The notes: a model not told the origin generated them from the letters alone. A stretch of DNA of 64,000 bases from Aralia elata (GCA_034770075.1 JAVJAP010000357.1:620001-684000), one strand, 5' to 3'; shown: positions 32,578-45,006, counted from the first letter of the stretch. Translations and numbers: made by a program.

Positions 32578-35500
32578 ATGCAAACGCGATCAAAACAACC
32601 GGAACTCGTGCAGTGTGAGGATAATCTTGAGAACAAGCTTCGTCAGTTGACAAAATTCTGTCATGAGACACTTGAGAAAGAGAAAATGGCTAACGAAGAA
32701 TAGAAATCATTGAGGGAATATGCTATGCCTAAGATAGACGAGATCAAATCGAGCATCACGAGACCATTCATCACCTCTAATTCCTTCGAAATCAAGCCGG
32801 GAACAATTCATATGCTTCAGAATGCGGTACAGTTTGGGGGTTTAGCCAACGATGATCCAAATGAACACTTGGTTAGTTTCCTAGAGATTTGTGATACCTT
32901 CAAATATCCCAATGTGACAGATGATGCAGTGAGATTACGTCTATTTCTGTTCACACTGAGAGATAAAGCAAAGAGCTGGTTGCACTCACTTCCGCTAGGG
33001 TCCATCACAACGTGGGATGATCTAGCTCAGAAATTCCTAGCGAAATTTTTCCCGCCAGCTAAGTCGGCTAAGTTGAGAAACGAGATTTCTACATTTTGGC
33101 AACAGCATGAAGAGTCACTATACGAGGCTTGGGAAAGGTTCAAGGAGTTATTGAGAAAATGTCCACATCATGGGCTACCCAAGTGGCTACAAGTTCAGAC
33201 ATTCTACAATGGACTGAATAATGACACTCGAACATGCATTGATGCAGCTGCAGGAGGATCACTTATGGATAAAAAGTTTGATGAAGCTTACACTTTGTTA
33301 GAGACTATGGCTGCAAATAATTATCAATGGTCGACTTCCAGACTGAATCAACAAAAGGTAGCTGGAGTTTTGGAAGTAGATGCGGTCACGGCACTAACAG
33401 CTCAGATGGCAGCCATGTCTAAGCAGATTGAAGCTTTGGCAGAATCGAAAGTCCAGCAAGTAGCCTATGTGTGTGAGCTTTGTGCAGGTGTACATCCGAC
33501 GGAGTATTGTGCCATTAATCCGAAATCGGTACAGTTCGTGGGGAGTTATAACAAACAGCAACAGCCATACCAGAATGCATATAATCCGGGGTGGAAGAAT
33601 CACAGCATCTGAGAAAAGAATGAATGATCAAGATAAGTTGCTAACTCAGGTAGATTTGAATATGAAGAGTCAGGCAGTGTCAATTAGGAACTTAGAAAAT
33701 CAGCTGGGACAGTTGGCTCACGTCTTGAATACTCGACCACAAGGAGCACTTCCAAGCGATACAGAGGTCAACCCAAGAACGGAAGGAAAGGAACAGTGCA
33801 AGGTTGTCACCTTAAGGAGTGGTAAAGAGCTGCCTGATGCAGTTAAAGGAAATTCTAAACCAAAAACAGTTGTGGAGAAAGAGGATGAGGAAGCCCCGGT
33901 GAAAAGTAAGGTGAATGAATCAGAAAATGTGAAGGATACAGGTTTGGAGGTAAAGTCAAAGGAACTCAAGCCAGATAGTGTAGTGCCTCCCGTACCATTC
34001 CCTCAAAGATTGCAGAAAGCCAAGCTAGACAAGCAATTTTCTAGATTTTTGGATGTTTTCAAGAAACTACACATTAATATATCGTTTGCAGAAGCCCTGG
34101 AACAGATGCCCAGTTATGCAAAGTTTATGAAGGATGTTTTGTCAAAGAAAAGGAAATTGGGTGAATTCGAAACGGTGGCACTTACCGAGGAGTGCAGCGC
34201 AATTTTGCAAAACAAGTTGCCACCTAAACTAAAGGATCCAGGAAGCTTCACTATCCCTTGTGTAATTAGTAACCAGTTCTCTGGAATGGCATTGTGTGAC
34301 TTAGGAGCTAGTATCAATTTAATGCCGTTATCAGTTTACACTCACCTTGGGCTAAAGGCACCAAAACCGACAAACATCAGCTTGCAGTTGGTAGACAGAT
34401 CAGTGACATATCCGAGGGGTATTGTGGAAGATATTTTGGTTAAAGTCGATAAATTTATCCTCCCGGCTGATTTCATTGTTTTGGATTACGAACGTTGATA
34501 GATGTTCAGAAAGGGGAATTGACAATGAGAGTTCAAGATCAAGAAGTCACCTTTAATGTGTTTAAATCGATGAAATTCCCTAAGGAGGGCGAGGAATGCT
34601 TACGGATAGACCTGCTTGATGAAATCGTGAATGAACAAACCATGGCAATTATTGTTGAAGATCCATTAGAAGCTGCTCTAGTTGGGATAGATACTTTTGA
34701 TGATCCAGATGAGTGGGATTATGTCAAGGTTCTAGACTCATTACCTATTCCTCAAAAATTTAGCAGGCAATTTGATGTACTTGACCGGCCGAACGAAGGA
34801 GAAAAGAGGTCCAAACCGTCAGTGGAAGAGCCACCTGTGCTTGAACTCAAACCCCTTCCATCTCATTTACGGTATGCTTACTTGGGAGACTCGGACACAC
34901 TACCAGTAATAGTTTCTGCGCATTTGAATGAATCTCAAGAAGAAAAACTATTAAGGGTTTTGCGTGAGTATAAAACAGCAATTGGGTGGATAATAGCAGA
35001 CATAAAGGGAATCAGTCCGTCGTTTTGCATGCATACAATTCTGCTTGAAGAAGGAGCAAAACCGGTCATTGAGCAACAAAGAAGATTGAATCCGATTATG
35101 AAAGACGTGGTGAAGAAGGAAATTATTAAGTGGTTAGACGCCGGTATTATCTATCCAATTTCAGATAGTGCTTGGGTAAGTCCCGTGCAATGTATGCCTA
35201 AAAAGGGAGGAATGACAGTGGTTGAGAACGAAAACAATGAACTCATTCCTACAAGAATAGTTACAGGTTGGAGAGTGTGTATGGATTACCGCAAGTTGAA
35301 CAAAGCTACGCGCAAGGATCACTTTCCTTTGCCATTTATTGATTAGATGTTGGATAGGTTGTCCGGTCATCAGTTCTATTGCCTTCTCGATGGATACTCA
35401 GGATATAACCAAATAGTGATATCTCCGGAGGATCAAGAGAAAACAACTTTTACATGTCCTTATGGAACGTTTGCATTCCGGAGAATGTCTTTCGGGTTAT

Positions 35501-37754
35501 GTAATGCACCGGCTACATTCCAGCGATGCATGATGGCTATCTTCTCGGATATGGTTGAACAAAATTTGGAGGTATTCATGGATGACTTCTTTGTATTCGG
35601 TGATAGTTTTGACTTGTGTCTTAATAATCTCATCTTAGTACTGAAGCGTTGTGTGGAGACGAATCTGGTGCTTAATTGGGAAAAGTGCCACTTTATGGTG
35701 TGCGAAGGGATTATTCTGGGGCACAAAGTATCCGACGCAGGTCTAGAGGTGGATAGGGCAAAGATCGAAACCATTGAAAAGCTACCTCCACCGACATCTG
35801 TAAAAGGCATTAGAAGTTTTCTCGGACATGCAGGATTCTACCGTCGATTCATCAAGGATTTCTCAAAAATTTCAAAACCATTGTGTTCACTCCTTGAGAA
35901 AGATGTTCCCTTTAAGATGGATCAAGCTTGCATCGAAGCTTTTGAAGTGCTGAAAAAGAAGTTAATCACAGCCCCGATCATAGTTGCTCCCGATTGGACT
36001 TTGCCTTTTGAGTTGATGTGTGACGCAAGTGATTATGCAGTGGGAGCTGTGTTGGGTCAGTGAAGGGACAAGGTTTTTCACACCATTTACTACTCAAGTA
36101 AGACACTCACAAAAGCTCAATTAAATTATACTACTACAGAGAAAGAGTTGCTTGCAGTAGTATTTGCCTTTGACAAGTTTCGAGCATATCTGATTGGAAC
36201 CAAGGTGATTATCTACACTGATCATGCAACTATCAAATACTTGATTGCAAAGAAGGATGCCAAACCTAGGTTGATTCAATGGGTCCTCTTGTTGCAAGAA
36301 TTTGACTTAGAGATTCGAGATAGGAAAGGTACGGAGAATCAAGTGGTTGATCATCTTTCAAGGTTAGAGAATGCCGACATGCAGAAAAATAATGGTGTGG
36401 TAATCAATGAGTCGTTTCCAGATAAACAGTTGTTTGGTATCAACACCGAAGTCCCTTGGTATGCTGATTATGTGAACTTCCTAGTCAGTAATGTTCTTCC
36501 GCAAGATTTCACTTCTCAGCAAAGAAAGAAATTTCTCCATGATGTCAAACAGTACTATTGGGATGAGCCATTCCTCTTCAAAACTTGTGCGGATCAGATG
36601 ATAAGACGTTGTGTGCCACAGGAAGAAATGGAGAGCATATTGACTCATTGCCATTCATTGGATTATAGAGGCCATTATGGAGGAGAAAGAACTGCAGCAA
36701 AGGTGTTACAGTCGGGATTTTTCTGGCCTTCGTTGTTCAAGGACGCCCATCTCTTTGTGCTTAAGTGTGATAGATGTCAACGGGTTGGAAATATCTCGAA
36801 GCGGCACGAAATGCCTCTCAACACCATCCTTGAGGTTGAACTATTTGATGTTTGGGGTATTGACTTTATGGGGCCATTTCCGTCATCATTTAACAATCAA
36901 TACATACTTTTGGCAGTAGATTACGTGTCAAAATGGGTCGAAGCACTTGCATTACCCACCAATGATGCCAAAGTGGTTCTACGGTTCCTGTACAAGAATA
37001 TCTTTACTAGATTCGGTACACCAAGAGCCATAATCAGTGATGAAGGTACTAATTTTGTAACAAGCAGTTCACTAAGTTGTTAGCTAAGTACGGAGTCAAA
37101 CACCGGATTGCTACGGCTTATCATCCCCAAACGAATGGCCAAGCAGAGGTATCGAATCGGGAAATTAAGCAAATTTTGGAGAAAGTGGTAAACCCGACTC
37201 GTAAGGACTGGGCAATGAAACTAGACGATGCTTTATGGGCATATCGCACTGCTTATAAGAATCCCATCGGAATGTCGCCGTATCGTATGGTTTATGGGAA
37301 AGCATGTCATTTACCAGTCGAACTTGAGCATAAGGCCTATTGGGCAATTCAAAAGTTGAGCCTTGATCTTCAAGCCGCTGGTGAGAAAAGGTTGCTCCAA
37401 TTGAACGAGATGGAGGAGTTTCATCATCATGCCTATGAGAATGCCAAGCTGTACAAAGAAAAAGTCAAAAGGTGGCATGACAAACGGATATTGGATCGGA
37501 AGTTCGAGCCGGGACAAGTTGTGCTATTATTCAACTCCAGACTGCGTTTATTTCCTGGAAAGCTGAAGTCTAGATGGTCAGGCCCTTTCATTATCACTGT
37601 TGTAGGTTCTCACGGGGCAATTGAAGTCGAAGAACCGGATTCAAAGCGCACATTCAAAGTCAACGGTCAGCGACTCAAACATTATTGGGGAGGCGATGTG
37701 GATCGACAAATATCAGTGATTCACCTTTTTGCTCCCGATCAAGCTGAAGCCTAA
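32578..37754 (+). pseudogene. gag-pol: Ath+ gag-pol, broken by three stops and three deletions
   Basis: It starts Met-Gln-Thr-Arg-Ser-Lys at 32578. Gag capsid spans about 32770-33330. A CELCAGVHPTEYC knuckle lies near 33475, the protease-like DLGASINLMPLS near 34300, reverse transcriptase at about 35000-35800 (FMDD near 35577) and RNase H to about 36350. Integrase spans about 36640-37260 (CDRCQRVGNISK, WGIDFMGPF, ISDEGTNF). The C-terminal part ends at 37754. Lesions: TAG 32701; a deletion near 33600 that shifts frame (about 100 bp shorter than Ath-); a deletion of about 55 bp near 34493; TAG 35344; TGA 36061; one T lost near 37055. The stops fit CAG or CGA changed by C-to-T. With LTRs about 2.5 percent apart, this much damage could have accrued after insertion. 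Confidence 0.95.
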
Positions 37755-38698
37755 TACTGCTGAGAAAGTCGGGCTGACGACTATAAACCAAGCGCTTGAT
37801 GGGAGGCAACCTAATCATGATATTTTATTGCTTTCATAGAATTAGTATAGTTAATATGTTTTTTATAGGAGTAGTTTCAGTGTTTCTGTTTGAATTTGGT
37901 CTTCAATCTTCCGTGTTTAACTCATCTATGTTGTGTTCATTGAAACAGGGATACAGTCTATGGGAATGCTTTAGAAGGAGGAAACATGTTCATTGGAATG
38001 GTACAAGAGAGGACAAGACGATCAAGAGGGAAAAGCAGGAAAAAAAAAATTTCAAGTCTGAGGATTCTCGCCCCGGCGAGAAAATTACACTAAGGTTTCT
38101 CGCCCCGGCGAGAACCTCTCTGTTGAAGCGTGCCCCGGCCTGGATTTTTCTCACCCCAGCCCCAACCTCTCTGCCGATTCTCGCCCCGGCGAGGTACATA
38201 AGCTTATTTTCTCGCCCCGGCGAGAATCGCGAAATCAATTTTTAAAATCCGATTCTAATTTGATTTTTAACATTCCAACTCCCATGCAACTTCTCCAAAA
38301 CACTATTTCTCCTTCTCTAATACCGACCCAACCCAATTCTATCCAATTTCTCTTCTAATTTCCTTCCAATTTCTCTCCATACTTGGATTCCTACACAAAC
38401 CCTAAATCACTCCACTTTAAAATCAAACCCTAACTTCAGTTTAAACCATCTCACATTCAAGCGGGGGCATACTCTGTTGTTTTCACAATCTTCATCCGCT
38501 TCATCAGTGCATACACGAGTTTTAGGGTTTGCATTTAATTCAAGGAGTAATCAATCAGTTCACCAACGCAACATCACCCAATTGGTTCCATTGTACCCTG
38601 CCATTATCAGTTGGGAGTTAGTATAGTTGGAGTTTGGGGGGAGAAGTTGAATTGCATAACCGATTATTTGTGTGGGTTTGTTTGCTAAGTGATCAATC
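37755..38698 (+). other. Ath+ spacer between pol and accessory ORF
   Basis: Non-coding. GGGAGGCAACCTAATCATG follows pol, as in Ath-. A GC-hairpin array occupies 38065-38226. After that comes C- and T-rich sequence with little G (38270-38470), then a G-rich stretch before the ORF. The 149-codon frame at 37796-38245 runs through the hairpin array and is not supported. Confidence 0.7.
38065..38226 (+). repeat. GC-hairpin array downstream of Ath+ pol
   Basis: Six units of TTCTCGCC-CC-GGCGAGAA start at 38065, 38097, 38127, 38148, 38178 and 38209. Those at 38065, 38097 and 38209 are exact, 38178 is nearly so, and 38127 and 38148 are weaker. Intervals are 32, 30, 21, 30 and 31 bp. The centre is CC, the complement of the GG centre in the same element's LTR. 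Confidence 0.88.
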
Positions 38699-39904
38699 AT
38701 GGTTCCAAAGCGGCAACGTGGTGAGGGATCATTGTCTACTCCATCCAGGCACTTTGATCGAAGAAAGTTTGTCAGTGCAGAGGCAGCTAATAGGTATGAA
38801 TCGTATACATCGGGTAAAGCTCTAACTCCCGAGCGCGGTCTCACGCCTGATGAAGTGGTTGATGGTGAGATGATGCATCAGATAGTAGAGAGGGGATGGG
38901 AGACATTCACTGCCCATCCGGAGCCTGCGTGTATAGCCATAGTCAAAGAGTTTTATGCTAATGCAGAGGACGCGACACCATGTGAGGTTACAATACGGGG
39001 CAAGACAGTTTCCTTCAGCGCCCAAACGATCAATGAGTATTACAACTTGAGGCCTGATTTACGTTGCCGATACACTCGATTCCTTGGGGAGGGGCCCAAT
39101 GTGGAGAAGGTAGTTACTGACTTATGCAGACCTGGGATGACATGGATATCTAGAGGGCCACGTGTTGCACTTATGTTCCATAGCAAGGACTTGAGTCGTT
39201 ATGGGAAGGTCTGGTATGCTTTCCTCTCTGCGAAACTTATGCCGTTGCAACATGTGAGTGATGTACCCAAGGAGAAAGCTTTATTGTTATGTGCTATTGT
39301 GATGGGGATTGAGATCAATGTGGGTCAGCTGATTGAGGCGTCGATTCATCGCACTTTACGGACTTTGCATAGTCAGGGTGGTTTACCACACCCTTCGTTG
39401 ATATGTGGGTTGTGTCTTCGTGCGGGAGTTCGTTGGGGAGCTGAGGAGGCTTTGCAGCAGCCCTTACTACTTTTGGATCACCGTTTGATTGCACGCTATA
39501 AGGAATGGGAAGGCGGTGAGTCACATCCTCGTGGTATGGGTTACATAGTTCATTCTCCTCCTGCTGAAGAAGCACATGAATCTGATGATGATGAGGGAGC
39601 GGGTCCTTCGGAAGGTCCTTCCACTTTTATTGGGCCAAGGAAAGCCAAGTTCAGCCTCCAGTTTCGAGAGTTGCAGCGTCTCATTGATTCCCATCATAAG
39701 ACCATATTGAGGCAGAACCAGCGATTGGCGGATCGGCAAGAGCATATGTATGCGTATCAGCAGAGTTGCACCCAAGCCATGGCGAACATGTACTCCAATA
39801 TGCAGCCGATGATGGATCCTGTTCAGTTTCCCGCAGCCCAGCAATTGCCAGTTTTTCCACCACCGTCCCCAAATGACGATGATGAGTTCGAGCCTACTGC
39901 TTGA
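38699..39904 (+). CDS. Ath+ accessory protein (env-position ORF, putative plant transposon protein domain)
   Basis: A 401-codon open frame between pol and the 3' LTR, where Athila elements carry an env-like ORF. The block around residues 67-90 (WETFTAHPEPACIAIVKEFY) and the later RTINEYY-like motif resemble a domain I recall from annotation as 'putative plant transposon protein', common in Athila-type repeats. Residues 1-8 are basic (MVPKRQRG). Residues about 275-300 are acidic and Ser/Pro-rich. Residues about 310-375 are Gln-rich with coiled-coil character. I see no signal peptide or clear membrane helix, so an envelope role is not supported. It has no stop or frameshift, unlike the gag-pol next to it. 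Ath- has the same N-terminus. Role unknown. Confidence 0.75.
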   Translation: MVPKRQRGEGSLSTPSRHFDRRKFVSAEAANRYESYTSGKALTPERGLTPDEVVDGEMMHQIVERGWETFTAHPEPACIAIVKEFYANAEDATPCEVTIRGKTVSFSAQTINEYYNLRPDLRCRYTRFLGEGPNVEKVVTDLCRPGMTWISRGPRVALMFHSKDLSRYGKVWYAFLSAKLMPLQHVSDVPKEKALLLCAIVMGIEINVGQLIEASIHRTLRTLHSQGGLPHPSLICGLCLRAGVRWGAEEALQQPLLLLDHRLIARYKEWEGGESHPRGMGYIVHSPPAEEAHESDDDEGAGPSEGPSTFIGPRKAKFSLQFRELQRLIDSHHKTILRQNQRLADRQEHMYAYQQSCTQAMANMYSNMQPMMDPVQFPAAQQLPVFPPPSPNDDDEFEPTA

Positions 39905-41101
39905 ACTGCTAGGGGAGTCCTCTGTTCTTAACTTTCTTTATTCTTTTCACAATGAGGACATTGTTTCGTTTGAGTTTGGGGGGGTGTAATTGCATATTTG
40001 CATGTTTAGTTGCATAACATCTTTAGTTTTAGTTGCATGAGTTTTAGTTTAGCCTAGTTTTTACTCGTTGTTTATTTATTTGAAAAAAAAACCCCAAAAA
40101 TCCAAAAATTTAGTAGCATAGGATCATATGATTTTGCATTTAGAGGTATTCAAGCAATGCATTTATGGAAGTCATTTAGGGATGACTAATGATAAAATTT
40201 GATTAGTTCTACTATAGTTTAATGGGATGGATACTTATTGTTAAATCTGGAGTTTAACTGTTTTAGTTGTGGTTATTTGAGACCCTTGGTTTTTACTTGT
40301 TCACGAATGTGCATTAAAGTAATTAGGAGTTGGTTCTTCTTTGGTGTATTACATGCTCATATGTAGATATAGACTGTTATCACTTGTTGGATCTAAAAAA
40401 AAATCGAAGAAAAAAAATGAAAAATGAAATTTTTTTTGAATAAATACTGCTTCGATGTCTGTCTAAGTGCAAGAAAACTATGAATTAATGAATATAGCCA
40501 GATAAGAGTAGGTCTTGACTAAGTTTGTCTTTGTGGCCGGTGTCATTTGAATGAGTATACCCTTAGGAGATGACTTTACACTCAGCGCCCTAAAATCGTC
40601 TGGTTTGGGAGTCGTTGGTTGAAAGTTCGCTACACGGGTGGCACTGAATAGCCTAATAAAAATGAACATTGCACTAGTCGGGATATATGACGAGATGGAG
40701 CGTAAAACGCACTCGTTAAAGAAAAAGAGAAAAACTAAGAAGACAAGTGAATAGCAAGTTAAGCTTAAAAGTAAAATCTGTGAATTTGTCTCTTTTTGAG
40801 CATTGTGATACTTAGAGTTAGATTCATACTCTGATTGGTTTCATATATGTTGCATACTTATGGAAGGGTTGAGAGTGATTCATAATTGCTAATAGTTGGC
40901 TCTTGGATAGTGTGAGGTTGAAATTCTGTTGAATTGGTAGTTACTGATTTCTGAGGCCGGATTTTTATGATGTTTGTTAAGTAATTGCTTGAGTATGGTT
41001 AGTCATGCATTTGCATTCATGTTGGTAGTTAGTTTAGATGTGATTTTGGTTTGTTTTGTGTTTTGCTTAAGGACAAGCCAAGTTTTGAGTTTGGGGGTAT
41101 T
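39905..41101 (+). other. Ath+ 3' non-coding region with two polypurine-like tracts
   Basis: No ORF is seen. GAGTTTGGGGGGGTG at 39972-39986 and GAGTTTGGGGGTATT at 41087-41101 share an upstream GAGGACA / AAGGACA block and are 1.1 kb apart. Only the second abuts the LTR and can be the normal plus-strand primer. Between them are A-rich runs (40081-40110, 40396-40440). Confidence 0.75.
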
Positions 41102-42402
41102 TAATGAGTAGGTTTTTAACCTACGAGTTTGATATGTCTATGGCTTAGTTCTTTACTTGTTTTTAAGTGTTTTTCGTATCTTTTATTTTCTTTCATGTTG
41201 CTTTTGTAGGTCATGGCTGGCTGCGGATTGAAAAGAAGAAAATTGGCTGGGTGCAGGGCATTCTCGCCCGGGCGAGAACTCGTGCGTTATATTTCTCGCC
41301 GGGGCGGAAGCTGGCCAAGGCGAGGATTTTGTGTAGTAACTTCTCGCCGGGGCGAGAAAGCGACTGATGGAAATTTTTAAGTTGCTGGCATTCAGTTATT
41401 TTGGAAAGGTTGAAGTGATCAAGGACTCTTGTTATTAATCTGATTGAGGGACTCAAGGAGACTACAAATAGAAGATCAAGATTTGGATTAAAACATACAC
41501 AGACTTATTCAGAGATTGAACTTTCAGAGCTGAGCAAGGAGATTGGAGGACAAGTCAAGCATCGTGAGAAGTTCAGATTGGAGAGCTAGAGATTATACTG
41601 AGTTTTCTTTTAATCTTTATCCTCTGATTTGTAATTAATTATGATGACTTATTTTGGTATTCTAGTTTTAATTGCTAGTATGAACTAAATTCTTAGTTAA
41701 GGCTACAATGGAACCAGTTATAATTATGAGTTGATTATCTATTTGATTTCAATTGTTCAATTTGATGGGAGTTGTCTATCTTATTTTATGCTTGTTGATT
41801 AATTGTTTGGCCGACAATTAGCAGGTTACCTTAGATGAATTCGGGAGATGAAATCTAGGGTTAGAACTGGATAAAATAGCGTGTATTCTTAATTATTTGC
41901 ATGTGTTGAATAATTAGATTTGTGAAGTGAATAGGGGATATCTCTTTGCTGCATGTAACAATTAGAAATTGGAACTTAATGAATTTAATCCTTTAACTTT
42001 GCATAGGAATATCGTAGAGTATTTGGAATAGATAGATTTATTTGATCACTTAGAAAAGGGCTTATAAATGCAATTGAATTTCTGTTAACAACTCCATTGA
42101 AGTGAATAATTGGAAGATATAGATAGATTGGTTTATGATAAATAACTGGGGATATTGTAGTCTTAATCATCTTAAATCTGAATTTCAACCTTTTAATTAA
42201 TTGTTAGTGTTAGTATTTATTTAATTATTATTAATCAAAAATCCCAATTTGTGATTGTTTAATAGAATAGGCATAATTTAGATTGACAATTGGAGATTAA
42301 TAACATAGTAATTCCTGTGGGTTCAATACTCTCTCTTATCACTTTATTACTTGTTGATCGTGTATACTTGCACGTAATTGTCGATTGTGAAATCGGGCAA
42401 CA
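41102..42402 (+). repeat. Ath+ 3' LTR, 1301 bp
   Basis: It starts TAATGAGTAGG (second base G changed to A relative to the 5' LTR) and ends CGGGCAACA. GAAAA follows. It holds the GC-hairpin cluster at about 41261-41358 and a mutated TATA box, TACAAATA, at 41462. Confidence 0.95.
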
Positions 42403-42507
42403 GAAAAGTGAGAGATACCCATTTAAAATAAAGGCCTAATTTATTTTGGTAATTAATTAAATGAATGTATGCTAAAATATTGTCTATTTCACATGCAGAA
42501 TTTAAAA

Positions 42508-45006
42508 ATGTCAAACTCACTATCACTGCGTAGCATACTTGATGCTAACAAACTGACCGAACCGAATTACACGGACTGATTAAGGAATCTGAGAATTGTT
42601 CTCACTGCTGAAAAGATTTCTTATGTCCTAAATTCGCCAGTCCCTGCAAATGTTGCAGAAACAGCCTCTGAGGAAGAGATTGCTACTTTCAGAAAGTGGC
42701 AAGATGATGCAATCTTGGCTCAATGCATCATGCTCGCATCCATGAGTAACGAGCTTCAGCGTTAGCATGATACTATGGATGCTCCTACTATATTGCTGCA
42801 CCTCAAAGAGTTGTATGGTGAGCAAAGTAGGACTGCTATATATCAAATATCTAAGGAGCTCTTCCGATCTCGTATGACCGAGGGCACTGCTGTTGAGACT
42901 CATGTCCTTAAGATGATCAATCTGATTGAACAACTTGGACAGCTTAGGTTCGTGATGGATGGGGAGTTAAGCCAAGATTTGATCTTGCAGTCACTCCCGG
43001 ACACCTTCTCACAACTTGTTGTGAATTTTCACATGAATAAGTTGGACGTCAGCTTGCCTGAGTTACTTAACATGTTGAAAACTGCTGAAGGTCACTTCTC
43101 ATCCAACAAGAACCAAGTCTTACTAGTGGATGATTCTTTCAAGAAAAGGAAGAGGCCCAAGGTATCTTCTGAAAAGAAGAAAAACAAAAAGGCTAAAGGC
43201 AAGGCGAAGAGAAAGGATAAAAAGAAACCTGATCCAAATAGCAAAGGAATTTGCTACCATTGCAATAAGCCGGGACACTGGAAGAGGAACTGCAAGGAGT
43301 ATCTTGCGGACCAAAAGAAGCTTGGAGAAGCTTCGACTTCCGATCTAGGTTTGTTCATGATTGAAATTAATTTTTCTGAAAGTCAAAATTCTACTTGGGT
43401 ATTGGATACCGGCTGTAGTTCTCACATATGTAATAATATGCAGGGACTAAGCAGAAGTAGAAAGCTGAACAAGGATGAAGTCGTCCTACGAGTGGGAAAT
43501 GGAGCAAAGGTTGCTACATTAGCGGTAGGGACTTATTGTTTAGCACTGCCTTCGGGCAAGTTCATTAGTTTAAATAATTGTTATTATGTTCCGATACTCA
43601 TTAGAAACATTATTTCAATTTCTGTATTGGATATGGATGGTTTTGATATTATAATAAAGAACAATAGTTGTTCTATTTACAATAAAAAATGTTTTATATG
43701 GTGTTGGCAATCTACTGAATGGACTTTACATACTTGACTTGCATGAAAATGTACTTCAAATTGAAAAAAAATAAGAAAAGAAAAAGAGATGATGTTAATT
43801 ATACTTTTATGTGGCACTGTAGACTCGGTCATATTAATGAAACAAGATTAACCAAGTTGCATAAAGATGGACTTTTAGAGCAATCTGATTACGAATCATA
43901 TCCAACTTGTGAATCTTGTCTCATGGGTAAGATGACTAAATCTCCTTTTAGTGGAAAAAGAGAAAGAGTTACAGAGTTGTTAGCGTTGGTACACACAGAC
44001 GTATGTGGACCTATGACAACGAATGCACGAGAAGGGTATTCTTATTTTATTACTTTCACTGATGATCATTCTAGATTTGGATATGTGTATTTAATGAAAT
44101 ACAAATCTGAATCGTTTGAAAAGTTCAAAGAATTCAGAAGTGAAGTAGAGAAGCAAACTGGTAAGAGTATCAAGATTCTTCAATCGGATCGAGGAGGTGA
44201 ATACTTGACCAATGAGTTTCTAAGTTGTCTCAAAGAAAATGGTATAATCGCATAATGGACTCCACCAGGGACGCCACAGTTAAATGGTGTATCTGAAAGG
44301 AGAAATCGAACCTTGTTGGACATGGTTCGTTCCATGATGAGTTATACTGACCTTCCAGTATCCTTCTGGGGTTATGCCCTAGAAATGGATGCATACCTGC
44401 TTAACAAGGTACCTACCAAATCCGTCCCAAAAACCCCATATGAGATATGGACAAGGAGGAAACCTAGTCTTAAGCATGTTAAGACTTGGGGTTGTCCAAC
44501 TTATGTCAAAAGGTTTAAGCATGATAAGCTGAAGACTAGATCCGACAAGTGTAAATTTGTGGGATATCCTAAAGAAAGTTTAGGATATCATTTCTATCAT
44601 CCTACTGATCAAAAGGTGTTTGTAGCGAAACACCCTGCCTTCTTGGAAAAGGAGTTTATCCTCGAAGGGGTCAGTGGGAGTAAGATATATCTTGAAGAAG
44701 TTCAAGAACCACAAAATACTCCAGATCAAAGTCAGGTACCTGACCAAGTAGAAGAACCTATTGTACCACTACCTATTCGTAAATCTGGAAGAGTACAGAA
44801 GATACCTGATAGGTATGGATTCATCATAGAGGATGATGATGAGGTACGCATCATAGATGATGATGATCCATTGACTTGCGAAGAGGCTATGAGTAGTAAA
44901 GACTCAGAGAAATGGCTAAAAGCCATGAAATCCGAGATGGACTCCATGTATGAAAACCAAGTATGGACTTTGGTTTCACCACCTGAGGGCATTAAGCCTA
45001 TTGGAT
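42508..45006 (+). pseudogene. gag-pol: Cop1 gag-pol, decayed and cut in reverse transcriptase
   Basis: It starts Met-Ser-Asn-Ser at 42508 (an in-frame ATG at 42493 also exists). Gag has TGA at 42577 and TAG at 42763. The zinc knuckle CYHCNKPGHWKRNC is near 43252, and the protease motif WVLDTGCSSH near 43398. Frameshifts occur near 43697 and in the A-run near 43770. Integrase then follows: HCRLGH...CESC (about 43815-43920), first Asp in VHTDVCGP, second in QSDRGGEY, Glu in GVSERRN. A TAA sits at 44253. The frame reaches the first residues of reverse transcriptase (WLKAMKSEMDSMYENQ) and ends at 45006, where the Ogr- LTR begins. Integrase before reverse transcriptase makes it Ty1/copia. The remaining reverse transcriptase and RNase H should lie beyond the window. 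Confidence 0.93.

Larger units (their letters stand above)
31151..42402 (+). mobile_element. Ath+: complete Athila-type Ty3/gypsy element
   Basis: An 11,252-bp element with LTRs at 31151-32450 and 41102-42402, flanked by GAAAA at 31146-31150 and 42403-42407. Order: LTR, tRNA-Asp primer site, gag-pol (broken), GC-rich spacer, accessory ORF, two polypurine-like tracts, LTR. It is inserted in the Cop1 leader. I count roughly 30 mismatches between the LTRs by eye (about 2.5 percent). Gag-pol carries three in-frame stops and three frame-changing deletions, so the element cannot move by itself now. Confidence 0.96.

Noticed and set aside
37796..38245. 149-codon frame after Ath+ pol
   Set aside because: The peptide is produced by hairpin repeats and has no counterpart frame in Ath-.
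38699..39904. Envelope glycoprotein in Ath+
   Set aside because: The position fits the env-like ORF of Athila, but I see no signal peptide, membrane helix or cleavage motif, and the conserved block resembles a transposon-associated domain instead.
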